From NCBI GenBank assembly GCA_002205965.3, contig NADL03000176.1:1-64000 (forward strand): DNA of 64,000 nucleotides, given 5' to 3'. Positions 35,118-46,627 of this stretch are shown here, piece after piece. The position numbers and the translations under genes are program-made. The notes under the pieces were generated by a model. That model was not told the origin of the DNA, ran no database searches, and was given only the letters and a program-made list of their open reading frames with translations. The number at the start of each line of letters is the position of its first letter. Position 1 is the first letter of the stretch. This DNA is from Kappaphycus alvarezii. Its lineage: Eukaryota; Rhodophyta; Florideophyceae; Gigartinales; Solieriaceae.

Positions 35118-35426
35118 TGTTGATCTATATATGTTGTGGTCCGCTCAGTGGCACAAGAGAGCCAGCGCATGTGGCTCAGTGGTTAACTCTTTCTACAGGT
35201 TATGGGCCCAGTTGCCTCTGTGGTCGCGGGTTCGAGCCCCGCTGGGTGCACTGAGTTGGTATTTGTTATGAGCGTTACTGTAATGCTCTGTGTAAGCCCT
35301 GAACCCTGGACAAGCACCTTGTGGTAGTGCCTCTGAGCGAGGGGGGTGTTGATCTATATATATTGTGGTCCGCTCAGTGGCACAAGAGAGCCAGCGCATG
35401 TGGCTCAGTGGTTAACGTTTTCTACA
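35118..35426 (+). mobile_element. TRIM-like small LTR element, T type I, right copy (309 bp)
   Basis: LTRs at 35118-35197 and 35347-35426 (80 bp each), a primer site at 35198-35211 and a polypurine tract of GAGCGAGGGGGG ending at 35346. It is almost the same as 30694-31004. Its outer end is followed by the duplication ATACG. Confidence 0.87.
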
Positions 35427-36391
35427 ATACGTATAATAGAATCACATAACGGATTTTGGATGCAGTCGGTCCAATCTCATCATAATTACGAACCTCATAC
35501 ATATGATGGAATCACATAACTGATTTTTGGATGCAGTTGTACAAACCAATATCATAACTACAAACCAATACGTATGATGGAATCACATAACTGATTCTTG
35601 AATGCAGTTGTACAAACCAATATCATAACTAGAAACCACATACGTATGATGGAATCACATAACCGATTTTTGGATGCAGCTGGATAAAACCCGTAATCAT
35701 AACTAGAATCCTCATACGTATGATGGAATCACATAACCGATTTTTGGATGCAACTGGATAAAACCCGTAATCATAACTAGAATCCTCATACATAATATAA
35801 AATCAAAAAACTCTTTCTAGCAGTCATGACAGTATTGCCATAATCGATTCCTACTGTACAAACTCAGGTATAGTAAGGAGTACAGTACTTGGTTATTACG
35901 ATGTACAGTGCGAAGTACAGTTCCTCATTTGGCACTAGTACAGTACGTGTACACACTGCACAAAAGGTTTCTACTCTTAGCTGTACCTCGTGTACATCAC
36001 ATACAAACTGCCACCACGTACACGTGTACATAGCTTTCCTCAGCATATCTCTCATACAGTATACTCATCATCCACTTATAGTACCCAACCCTACGTAAAA
36101 TCACCCCATAAACAACATTTTGCCCTCTAAATCGCTGATCTCTCAAATCGTACTTTCGTCCCTGGGAACTTTGGATTTTTTTCGGAGTGCCTTAGGGCCA
36201 CCCTTCATTCAACACGTGTGCATGTGTACACGTGGAACATGCCTCATCCCTCTTATGATATTTGGCACCGATGTGGGTCATGTGATCGTCTTGCCAAATC
36301 AACAACCTCATGCCTCTCATGAGGTTTGGCAGCGATGTGGGGGTCATGTGATCGTCTTGCAAATCAACAACACCCCCCTCGATTACATGAC

Positions 36392-39300
36392 CTAAGCATC
36401 GTGCAGCTCTCCGAGGCCTAGAGATTTTATGCATTTTATGAATAGAATGCGACCAAGAGGCTTGGTGAGTATATCTGCTGGCATATCTGTAGAAGGTACG
36501 TGAAACAGTGAAACAATCTTTCGAGTCACAGCATCTCGGACAAATGATATGATATGTCAATGTGCTTATTTCGCCTGTTCACTCCTTCGTTACCCGCAAA
36601 CGCTATTGTACCAGCATTATCACACCCGATTGTAACTGTGCTGTCTTTCGACTTTCCCAGTGCGTCTGCAAGAAGGCACCTGAGCCAAGCTGCCTCTTTG
36701 CAAGCCTCACACAGTGCAATATACTCTGCTTCGCATGTGGATTTCGCAACGACCGTTTGTCTCCTAGACGACCAACTAATAGCTCCCCCACACAGTTTGA
36801 ACACATATCCACTGGTGGACTTTCTCGAGTCCAAGCAACCACCCCAGTCTGCATCGCTGAAGCCCTCTAGAGTTTGCACTGGGAGATTTCCATCTAGAAC
36901 TACACCTAGTGAGAGAGTTCCTTTGATGTATCTCAGAACTCTTTTGGCTGCTTGCCAGTGGTCCTCGCGAGGGTTTCTCACAGTGTTGGGACAGTTTTCC
37001 CACCACATATGCAAGATCTGGACGTGACCTACCATAGAAACATTAAGCAGCCAATGATCTGTCGATATGGTACATCGCAATACGGGCTAGTTGACATCTC
37101 AGGGTGTAATCCTTGTTCCATCGGAGTCCGCACGGGATTACAACTGGCCATACCAAAACGTTTCAAAATGGGACTTGACATACTCTGTATGCGAGATATA
37201 GATCCGTCTAGGGACCCTTTTTCTACTTATTTCAAGCCCAATGCACTTTTTGGCCTCGCCTAAATCTTTCATCTCAAATCTCTTCAGTTCACCTTTCATC
37301 CAGGTCACGGCTTTTCAGGTCACTTCCCGCAAGAAGCAAGTCATCCACATATAGGGCAATCAGCATAACGTAGACAGCGTCACTTCTCGTAGTCTTGAAG
37401 CCAAGCGTGTGAATAAGGAAATCGTCAATCTTTTTGTGCCATTGTCGACTCGCTTGCTTAAGACCATAGATACCTTGAGAAGTTTGCAAACATGATTGGG
37501 GCCTGGAAGAGTCAACGATACCTTCAGGCTGCTCCATATAAATATCCTCTTCTAAGTCACCGTTCAGAAAGGCCGTGACCACGTCCATTTGATGAAGCTC
37601 TAAATCGAAGTGGGCTACAATCGCCAACAACAATCGAATCGTTGTAAATTTGATCACCGGCGCAAAGTCTGAGTAATCAATCCCTCAATTTGTTGAAAGC
37701 CCCGCACAACCAGGCGACCTTTTCCCTTTTGAGTCAACGTGCCGTTATCGTCCGGCATGTCCTTTACAGTAAATACCCAGCGAGAAGTTAGAATATTGGC
37801 ACCTTCCGATCGTGGCACTAGTGCCCAGGTTTTGTTTTTGCGTTGGGACTCTAGCTCATTATCAATCGCTTTCTGCAGAACTGTGGTTGTGGTCCACCCA
37901 TCGCCTCTTTAAAGGAGTTCGGTATGTTGATGTCGCCAACAGGAAGGTGTGAATAAGCTGGTTCCCACCAGGCCTGTCCACCACTGTCGGGGTGGGCGTC
38001 GTGAACGAGTGGAGCGGCGAGGTTCCATATCTCCGGGACCAGCATCTTGCTCACCACTCACTTCTTCTGATTGCAAAGTCTCATTAGTTGAGTCGGGCTC
38101 AATACCTTGACTTTGAAAGTTCTCAACCTCCGCCGGTGACCCTGCTTCAATGCCATGTTCATTATCACCATCAGATAATTCAGACTCAATTTCGTCAGTA
38201 TCGGTCGCCTCCTCTGGGTCAACGTGCACGTCATTATCATCGGAAAAATGTTCATCGTAAGAGCAACCCTGGTCTCGACTCATCGAACTGCACATCCCTG
38301 GAAATAGTAATGCGATGTAAGTGTCATCCCAAGTTTTGTAGGCCTTAGTTCCCGGCGGATACCCAACAAACATTCCCGTTGTTGCGCGGTCGTCAAGTTT
38401 ACGCACCTCATTACAGGCACCTTGTACCAGCATTGACATCCAAACACACGTAGGTGAGATACATCTGGCCTTTTCTTCATCCATAGGTGAAATGGAGTAA
38501 CGAGACCACCCAAAGCTCTTGTCTTGACACGATTGCGAACGTAAACTGCGTTATCCAGAGCTTCAGCCCAAAGAGCTTTCGGAACCTTCATATGGGACAG
38601 CATAGACCTGACGAGATCAATCAGGGTACGATTGAGCCGTTCTGCCACACCATTCTGTTCAGGTGTGTATGCAGCGGTCGTTTGATGAACAGTTCCTTGT
38701 GACGATAGAAAGGATTGGAACTCTGAAGAAAGATACTCTCCACCACGATCAGATCGAAGCGCTTTCACGCGTTGACCAGTGTGTGTGAAGGCATATTGGG
38801 CAAACTTCTGATAAAAATGGAATGTTTCATCTTTACTCTTCATCGGATAGACAACACTCCAGTTTGAGTGGTCGTCGATAAAAGTGACAAAGTATCTAGC
38901 ACCACCTACTGACTGTACTTGGAGTGGGCCGCAGACGTCCGAATGGACCAAGTCTAGCAAATGTTTGGCCCTGCCTCCAGAGCGCTGTTTAGGAATCACA
39001 GCACGAGTTGCTTTTCCTAACACACACGCATCACATGTCACAGATTCACAGTCAGAAGATGAGCTAGCGTCTCTTGTTGTATCTGAAGAGGAGATATGAA
39101 GTCCACTTACCACGTTCTTACGAGCCATGGACATATTCCTTGAGTGTGAACGTGGGCCAATCTTTCATGCCATGTCTTCAAGAGGCTTTGTGCGCCGAAT
39201 GAACCTCGTTACATGTGTCAAGCACATACAGCTCTCCTCGACTTGTGGCAGTAGCCACGATGCAGTCACTCCTCTTCACAGTGCACTTGTCACGAACGAA

Positions 39301-39928
39301 CTCAACGTCCAATCCATTATCGACCATCTTACGTGCAGAAATTAGGGAAAAAACAAAGCTTGGAACGTGCAGCACATTGGTGAGCTTGCATGACTTTTGA
39401 ACTCCGTTCACTACAAGCGTAATGAGTACGGTCCCGACTCCAGCTACTACTGCACACGTTTTGTTCCCATTTCTACGCGGCTGTTTGAGACCTCCCTGTA
39501 GTCGGAGAACACTCTCTTGTCAAATGTCATGTGCGCGGAGCATCCAGAGTCGATAAACCAATTGTTTGAGGTTATGTTGATACCAGAGTTATCTACCTTG
39601 TTCATCAGACATATGTACTCGACTTCATTAATTTCCAGATCTTCTTGCTCTTGAGCAATCATCGCAGTAGGCTTCTGTGACTGTCTACGTAGGAACCGGT
39701 CAGGTGGCGGTGGTCTCCTTCCGTTGATGTCCTTTCCCCAGCAGCAGGCAGCGGAGTGTCCATTGTGACCACAGTTGGTGCATGTCAAAGTCGAAACACG
39801 CCTTGCCTCAGGGATGTGCCCAATAAGAGCAGAACTTGGCGGATTCTGTCTTCTAGTAAGCTTCATCGATGCACGTTGCTCCTCTTGGAGCAGGCGACTT
39901 TTTACATATTCTACTCCGAACATGTTAT
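36392..39928 (-). pseudogene. Family B pol and partial gag, unit B4 (fossil)
   Basis: From the stop at 36392 the segments for RNase H (FSDADWGGC, STCEAEYIAL), reverse transcriptase (LYVDDLLLAG), integrase and protease (DSGCSAHMT) are found, plus the CCHC region of gag up to GTTAT at 39924-39928, where the A4 LTR begins. The integrase part has a long open stretch of 284 codons. Elsewhere many breaks are seen. Confidence 0.85.
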
Positions 39929-40757
39929 TGTTAAACAAATGGATTTGTGGGAAGTGTTGGGAAAGAATTCGGAATGTTGGTCAAGGATTTGGAAGTGGTG
40001 CCGAGTCTAGCTGGTTTACTTTCAATCGCCCGAAGGCAGAGTATATATGCTACTTCATAGTGCTTCATCCAAAGTCACTTTCACAGTCACCGCTAACTCG
40101 TTCAACATCCGAGATTACAAACTAACCAATCATCAAATGCCTAATAACATCAAGAAGTGGCGGGAAGCATAACATCCAATCACAGCTTACCCCGCGTAAA
40201 CAATTTGTACGTGCATCTGTACGTACACATTACAACAAAGCACAAAACATCACGTAATAAAAATCTACCAATAATATCACTTTCCGCTCGTACAGAAATC
40301 TCCCGCCAAGGTAAATATCGTAACCTCTTGACCTCTCTCGATAATTCATAATTTATCGAATTATCTCGAGAGCACATATCACAAACGCCACCATGTAATT
40401 TCCCGCCGGAAGTACTGTACACCTCACGAGAGGTAACAGAAACTGCTTCCACCATTCCCACGAGACAGTGACAGCACTGTGCAGTGCACTGTAATATTCA
40501 CGTACGCACATCTTGGAATACTACTGTACAGTCATGAGTACAGTAGAATGTTACTGTACTGGATGTAGTAACGTACAGTAGAATATGTTCCCACTGTAAT
40601 GGTACAGTAATGTAAGCAATATCAACAGTGCCCATACATCCAGTTCCAGTGCACACCAGACATTACAGTAGGTTTCCAACACAGTGCGCATCCAGCATAC
40701 TGTATCAAAGCGGTCCTACTTTATGTCCCGTTCCACCATTACAGTATGCTTCCAACA
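39929..40757 (-). repeat. 3' LTR of A4
   Basis: An 829-bp A LTR, TGTTAAACAA...CTTCCAACA on the plus strand. Its left junction is the same base, with GTTAT, as the solo LTRs in B2 and B3. The polypurine tract (minus-strand AGAGGGGGG) lies at about 40758-40766. Confidence 0.92.
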
Positions 40758-43700
40758 CCCCCCTCTGTCACTGGCTTAGTTGTCTTAGCCCTACGCGAGA
40801 AATGAGCCATTCTAGCTTCACTCTACCGAGGGCTTTCGTCAGGAGATCTGCGACCATTGTTTCAGTGGGACAGTATTCCAATTTTATTTCCGCCTCCTCA
40901 ATGGCTTGTCTACAGAAGTGGTAACGGACGTCGATGTGTTTCGTTCGCCGGTTACTGCTCCCGTTCATGGCCAAGTGCATCGAACCTTGGTTATCTGCGT
41001 ATATCACCATTGGATTTTTGCAAAGCACAAGTCCAACTTTAAGATTCGCCACCAATCGCCGTAGCCATACCGCTTCCTTTACACCAGTACTGAGGCTTAC
41101 GTATTCCGCTTCAGTTGAGGACAAAGTCACAACTTCCTGCAAACGGGAGCACCATGACACCGCCGCTCCAGCCATCATAAAGACATAACCACTTGTCGAC
41201 TTCCGTGTAGTGACATCACCTGCATAATCCGAGTCCACGTATCCAATTGGATCCAAAGATTCGTTTCCATCGAAACACAATTTGTGGCCGGAAGTGGAGA
41301 TCAGATATCTCAAAAGTCGTTTCACACATTGCCAATGCAAATTGGTAGGTGCCTCAACAAACTTAGCTAGGCGGCAAACAGCGAATGCAATATCTGGACG
41401 TGTACCGACCATCAAGTACATTAAACAACCAATTGCCTCACGGTACGGGATCTCAGACGCCACTTCTCCCTCCACACTCAAGTTGATACCAGTCTCCATT
41501 GGCGTGTGTGATCCTTTCGCTGAGCCAAGGCCAAACCGGACTGCTACAGCGCGGGCGTACTTTTCCTGCGACAAGTAAAGCTTCCCCTCAGTGGAATTTC
41601 GATAGATCTCAAAGCCGAGGCAATGGCGAGCTTCGTTCAGGTCTTTCATACGGAAAGACGAGCTCAGGGCTTTCTTTACTTCATCAAGCCGCGCAACATT
41701 GCTGCAAGCAATCAACAAGTCATCAACATACAACGCAATGACTAAAACCGCTCCGTCAATGCAGCTGCTGAACAGGCAATCATCAGACGGATTCCGCTGT
41801 AAGCCCAAATGCTCTGTCAGGAATTTGTCGATTTTTCTGTGCCAGCAGCGGCTCGCCTGTTTGAGACCGTAGATCGCTTTCCCGAGCTTACAAACGTAAT
41901 TTTCCTTATTCTTGATCCGGAATCCTTCCGGCTGCTCCATGTACACACACTCTTCGAGATCTCCATTTAGAAAGGCCGTCACGACATCCATCTGATGCAA
42001 CAATAAGTTCAAAGATGTAACCATAGCCAGCAGAATACGCACTGAAGTAAACTTCACTACCGGGGCATAGGTCTCATTGTAGTCAATTCCTTCAACTTGG
42101 GAGAAACCACGAGCAACAAGCCTAGCTTTGTGGCGTTTCTTAGTTGTACCATCTGGCTGAGGATCGTCTTTTGTCACATAAACCCACTTGCAGGAAACTA
42201 CATTTTTATCCGCGGGACGAGGAACCAACTCCCAGGTGTTGTTCTCTAGGAGAGAGCGATACTCTTTGTCCATAGCCTCTTGCCATTTATCGCTTTCACC
42301 GTTGGACAGGGCCTCTCTGTATGACTGAGGATCATGTGGACAGGAGGCCGACAATAAAGCACTTGGAGTAGCCTTCCACCATTCTCCAGGCTTACGACGG
42401 TGCCTCGAAGATTTCCGAGTTGCGGATACCGGTTCCAATTCAGGCGAATTCGTAGCCGAAACAGATTCCCCTGCCACTCCAGTAGAGGGTGCATTATTCA
42501 GATTCGAATTATCAACTTCCTCAACAGCAGAAGATTCTTCAGACACTTGGTGAGAAACTTCGTCCTCGGTGTCTGAGGGATCGCCGGGCACATCTTTGAG
42601 CACCGTAGATGCATTGAGTTCAGTTTGACTGATCTCATCAAACTTCACATCCCGGGAAATCACCACCTTCTTGGAGGAGACGTCCCATAATTTGTAGCCC
42701 TGTGAGCCCTTTGCGTATCCAATCATGATCGCCTCTCGAGCTCTAGGAGATAGTTTTCCTTCCCGATTGGCTTTTGGAATTGTGAACCAGCACTTACTTC
42801 CAAAGACGCGCATATGCCCGAGATGCGGCTTTCGCTTAGTCCATAGCTCAAACGGCGTAACATTTCGCCCTAGTGCCCTGGTAGTTACCCGATTTCGGAC
42901 ATACACTGCCACTGCAACTGCTTCTGCCCAGAACGCATTCGGAAGATTCTTACAGTGAAGCATAGATCGAACCAAATCGTTTATAGTTCTATTCAAACGT
43001 TCTGCGATCCCATTCTGATGTGGGTTATACGGAACTGTCGGCATTGATTCTATACCGTGTTCTGCCAGGTACCGTTTGAAAACATTATTAATATACTCGC
43101 CACCGTTGTCGAAATGAATCCTTTTCAACTTCCTTCCTGTATGACGTTCTGCGTAAGCATGAAACCGTTTGAAGCAATCGAACGTTTCGGACTTTTCTTT
43201 CATTGTGTAGACGGCACAAAACCGTGAGTGGTCATCAATGAAAGATACAAAATACCGTGACCCACCTAGGGACGGCGTCTGCACAGGACCATGGACGTCC
43301 GAGTGAACCAGATCGAGAACCAGCGAGGCCCTGGGTCCAGGCTGCTTAGGAATCGTGGCACGGTGACTTTTTCCATAAATGCAAGATTCGCAAACATTTA
43401 CGGGTTGTTTGGGATCTATTTCGATGCCAAGAACTGTTCCAGTTCGAGCCATGCTTTTGATTCCTTCCGAGTTTACATGGGCAAGTCTTGCGTGCCAAAG
43501 CGAGAGGTCCTTGACGGCGAGAGCGATTCCTCGTTTATCAGTCGGAACCTTCGTAGTCGTATTTAATTCATAAAGACCATTGCGACGTGTTCCTTCGGCA
43601 ATAACTCGCACGTTTTCGAGTATACGACATGCACCATTCTCAAACTCAATCTTCCGTCCGCCATTCTCTATTGCCGACACTGAGATGAGATTGAACTTTA

Positions 43701-44643
43701 ACCCCGGGACATACATGACATTTGATAACCTGCATTTAACGGAAACGCCTTCAACAAGCAGTTGGACTGTGATCATTCCTTTACCGTGGGCCTTGACAGT
43801 AGAGTTATTGCCCATAGAAACTCAAATGGGTCCACTGACTCCAAGGTTTCAAACAGTTCCCGGCTCGAAGTCATGTGAGCAGTAGCCCCAGAATCAATGT
43901 GCCAGGTGATAGCAGCCGTGGCACCGGATGCGTTCTCTCCTTGAGCCATCAAACACACGAAATCATCGGCGTCTGAGTTACTGCTTTCGGGCGATGTTGA
44001 AGAGGCACTACCAACGAGACCCGCAGACTTTTCCGAAGCATGGGCTTTTGACCTATTTCGTTCATCTCGCTGCTTCTTCCAGCAGAATTGTTCCTCGTGG
44101 CCTCGCTTTTTGCAGTAGGTGCAGTGTCGCTGTGATTTATTTCTTGCCACCAAAGCATTTGAGCTGTCCGACCTTGAGGCTCCGCCAGTTTTCTCCGCTA
44201 GACGCTGTTCTTCTTGAAGAAGGCGGCTTTTCACAAAATCTAGCGAGAGTGATTTTTCATCTGTCACCGTGTCGATGGCGACTATCAGGTGCTCAAATTT
44301 TTCGGGTAATCCACACAGCACGCTCATAGCAATATCCTCATCCGCTACTGTGACCTCCATGTTTCGCAGATCCGACGCAAGCTGGCGGACACGATTGATA
44401 TACGCCAAAGCTCGCTCTCCTTCCATCATAACTGCAGAATAGAATCTACGACGAGCTCTGAGCTTATTGAGTAGTGTACGGCGCTGAAAGACATTCATCA
44501 ACGCTTTCCACATATCAGAAGCAGACTTCAGTTCACGAACGTGATCCAAGTGCTCATCGCTCAGCGTCAGACCGATGACAGCCCTCGCTTTGGCATCTCG
44601 TTTCTGCCATTCGCGGTACCCTTCATCGTTTTCAGGTGGAAGC

Positions 44644-45876
44644 TGTTGGAAAAGGGATAGAATGCATGCGATCCCATGGTTTTTAGTTGCCACCTGGACA
44701 CGTGTACACTTGTAGCATGAAAAGCGAGTTGCACCCTTCTTCTGTGTGTACACCTATGACACGTGTAAAATGGGCCAAATCGAAAGTTGCCTGGGACGAA
44801 GCCCATTTTCGGGCAACTCAAAATCACGGCGCATTTTGCCTTTTCAAACCACTTGGTATTCTGCCCTCTGATTGGCTGCTAGATACGCCTCCATACACTC
44901 ACATCGCTCCAAGTGGCGATGCCTGAGTGATGATCATTGTGGAGCATTCTGACACTTGGCATGTTATGGTTTGGTTGATGGTTTGTCTCTATTTAAGGCT
45001 CAAGGACTGTACGCAATGTGTCATACGTGTATTGTCTCCTATGTGGCATACGTGTATTGTCTCCTCTCTGTCGTACGTGTACAGTATTATAGGTGTCGTA
45101 CGTGTACAAGTAAACAGTGGTTTCCATATTTATCTATAGTTGCCTGGACTGGCTGCATACAGTTTACACTATACTCATTATACTGGCTGCATACAAATCA
45201 CTCTTGCACAAGTATGCAGCCAAAGTATTGACGCAGCCACGTTGCTTTTACAGTATTGCAGTATAGCACGTAAGGCTTAATTCACGTTGAACGGCCTGCA
45301 TGAGATTTACGTACTGTTTCGTAACAAAGTGAGACAAGCCCGCCAAAAATTGTTTTCTACTTTTATATTTTAAGTTCCCGCCTTAAGTTCCCGCCTTTGG
45401 GTTCTGTTACAGGCCGAGAGATTACAGTTGCGTTGGCGGGTCACGTAAGGCATAATTCACGGGGACTGTTTTAGTGTACGTTTACGTAACAGAACATGCA
45501 TGGCTAGCATGCACGCAATGTTACTTACGTTTTGAATATCGGTAATTATGAATTTCCCGCGCATGCAAATCAGGAATTCTGAGGCATCTCGGCTTGGGTA
45601 GGCTATAGGATCAACAAAGATAGTACTGCAAATGTAGATTTTGCTACTTTCATTTTTGCTGTCACGAAGCCGAAGTGAGTACCGGCAAACAGTATATAGT
45701 TGTAGTCTAATAGCTCACCCAGTAAAGAAGAGGCACGGACTTGCCTTTGATTTCAACACCAACCTCACCCTTGCCGTTCTATCTCCTTTCTGTTTCTTTT
45801 ATCCATCTACACTCTTTCCCTACTTCCCTTTTCATTCTCTCTCCTCATCCCTCATCATCCCCTGTTCCTTTCATCA
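44644..45876 (+). repeat. 5' LTR of element C
   Basis: It begins TGTTGGAAAAGGG and ends CCTTTCATCA. A TATA-like TATTTAAG lies near 44990, followed by four spaced copies of the TACGTGTA motif (about 45018-45110). Two related segments starting CACGTAAGGC occur near 45267 and 45447. A pyrimidine-rich stretch fills the 3' end. Confidence 0.92.
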
Positions 45877-45890
45877 GGTTATGGACCCAG
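45877..45890 (+). promoter_or_regulatory. Primer-binding site of element C, half-tRNA type
   Basis: GGTTATGGACCCAG matches the initiator tRNA-Met anticodon-arm site in 13 of 14 bases and abuts the LTR directly. Confidence 0.88.
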
Positions 45891-46051
45891 TCCACGCTAC
45901 CGCTCTTTCCGCTTGATCCGTCCCTCAACCGTTGACGTTGACGTTGAGGTAATTGCTTTCTCTGTTTGTTGGTGCTGTTGGTGTTTTCATTTGTTGCTTT
46001 GTGGTGATTGTTGTTGGTTCTTGTCTTTGTTAGGACCATTTGGTGATTGTT

Positions 46052-46279
46052 AAGCACTCTTTGTGTGGATCCTGAGTGTTTTTGGGTTCTAATTGTGTGT
46101 TGTTGGAAGCTTTTGTTGATACGAACCAACTTTAAGGTTTTCAAGCACTCTGTGTGTGGATCCTGAGTGTTTTTGTGGTTACCATTGTGTGTTGAATCAG
46201 AGCAATCGTTGTTTGTGCTCTACTACTGTTGAGAACAATTTTGTGTTTCAAGCACTCTGTGTGAGGATCCTGAGTGCTT
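46052..46279 (+). repeat. Three copies of a 30-nt hairpin with palindromic loop in the C leader
   Basis: At 46052-46081, 46143-46172 and 46250-46279 an 8-bp stem (AAGCACTC with GAGTGCTT or GAGTGTTT) encloses a 14-nt loop ending GGATCCT. The third stem is perfectly complementary, the other two use one G-T pair. The loop hexamer GGATCC is self-complementary. The arrangement resembles the kissing-loop dimerisation hairpins of retroviral leaders; that role is inference. Confidence 0.8.
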
Positions 46280-46526
46280 TGTGGTGTCATTGCTCTGATT
46301 GTTGTTTGTTGGTTTGGTTTTTTGTCTCTTTTGTGGTAGTCGTGGTCATTCGGCAATCTGTCAGCTCGAGTTTATTGTTTGGAAATATTGGCCTTGTTGT
46401 TTGGGGAGGAATCTAGGCCTGGTTGTTGATACCCCTTGCACTCTTGGAAAGCCTTCACGGCAACGGAAAAGAAGAAGACAGAGTGCCGGGGGTCCGCCCA
46501 AGTTTGTCCGATTCTTTTGCCGAATC

Positions 46527-46627
46527 GTGGTCTTGGCAATCGGTTTTGTGGTCCTCTCACCGCTGTACTCTTTTGAGAACAGTGCCTTTGTGTAACGCGA
46601 TTGGACGGACCGTACCATACAAACCCA
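46527..46627 (+). repeat. Diverged single copy of the family A leader repeat in the C leader
   Basis: The segment has GTGGTCTTGGCAATCGG, then CTTTTGAGAACAGTGCCTTT and CCGTACCATA, in the order and spacing of the family A leader unit. Its presence in two otherwise different families suggests a conserved leader function. The rest of the C leader, 46628-47428, shows no gene that I can support. Confidence 0.72.

Larger units (their letters stand above)
30694..35426 (+). mobile_element. Composite element: T type I units flanking a family A internal region
   Basis: A single 4,733-bp insertion is bounded by the 5-bp duplication ATACG (30689-30693 and 35427-35431). Its order is T LTR (30694-30773), T primer site and internal part, T LTR (30925-31004), primer site, A leader and gag-pol (to 35023), T LTR (35024-35102) with primer site, T LTR (35118-35197), T internal part, T LTR (35347-35426). 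Thus five short LTRs and no A LTR. The first A junction is exactly at the shared primer site. It looks like A RNA copied and integrated with T LTRs, or a product of recombination between T and A at their common primer site. Confidence 0.87.
17725..36372 (-). mobile_element. Copia-type LTR retrotransposon, family B, unit B3 (heavily nested)
   Basis: The third array unit runs from its polypurine tract to the outer end of its 5' LTR at 36372. It is interrupted three times: by a solo A LTR in gag (21307-22134), by a near-whole A element at the start of gag (22638-29393), and by a T/A composite in the LTR (30694-35426). Subtracting these with their duplications leaves about 6.32 kb, the same as B2. 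The unit looks complete in parts but is broken in several places. Confidence 0.87.
30343..36372 (-). repeat. Family B LTR 3, shared by B3 and B4, split by a T/A composite
   Basis: LTR parts are 30343-30693 and 35427-36372, together about 1.29 kb after removing one duplication. The insertion lies in the first minisatellite unit, at the palindrome-like CATACGTATA. The outer end at 36372 starts TGTTGTTGATT on the minus strand, next to the B4 polypurine tract. Confidence 0.88.

Noticed and set aside
45641-45916. ORFs at the end of the C LTR running into the primer site
   Set aside because: The pyrimidine-rich LTR end lacks stop codons by composition; a protein across LTR and primer site is implausible.
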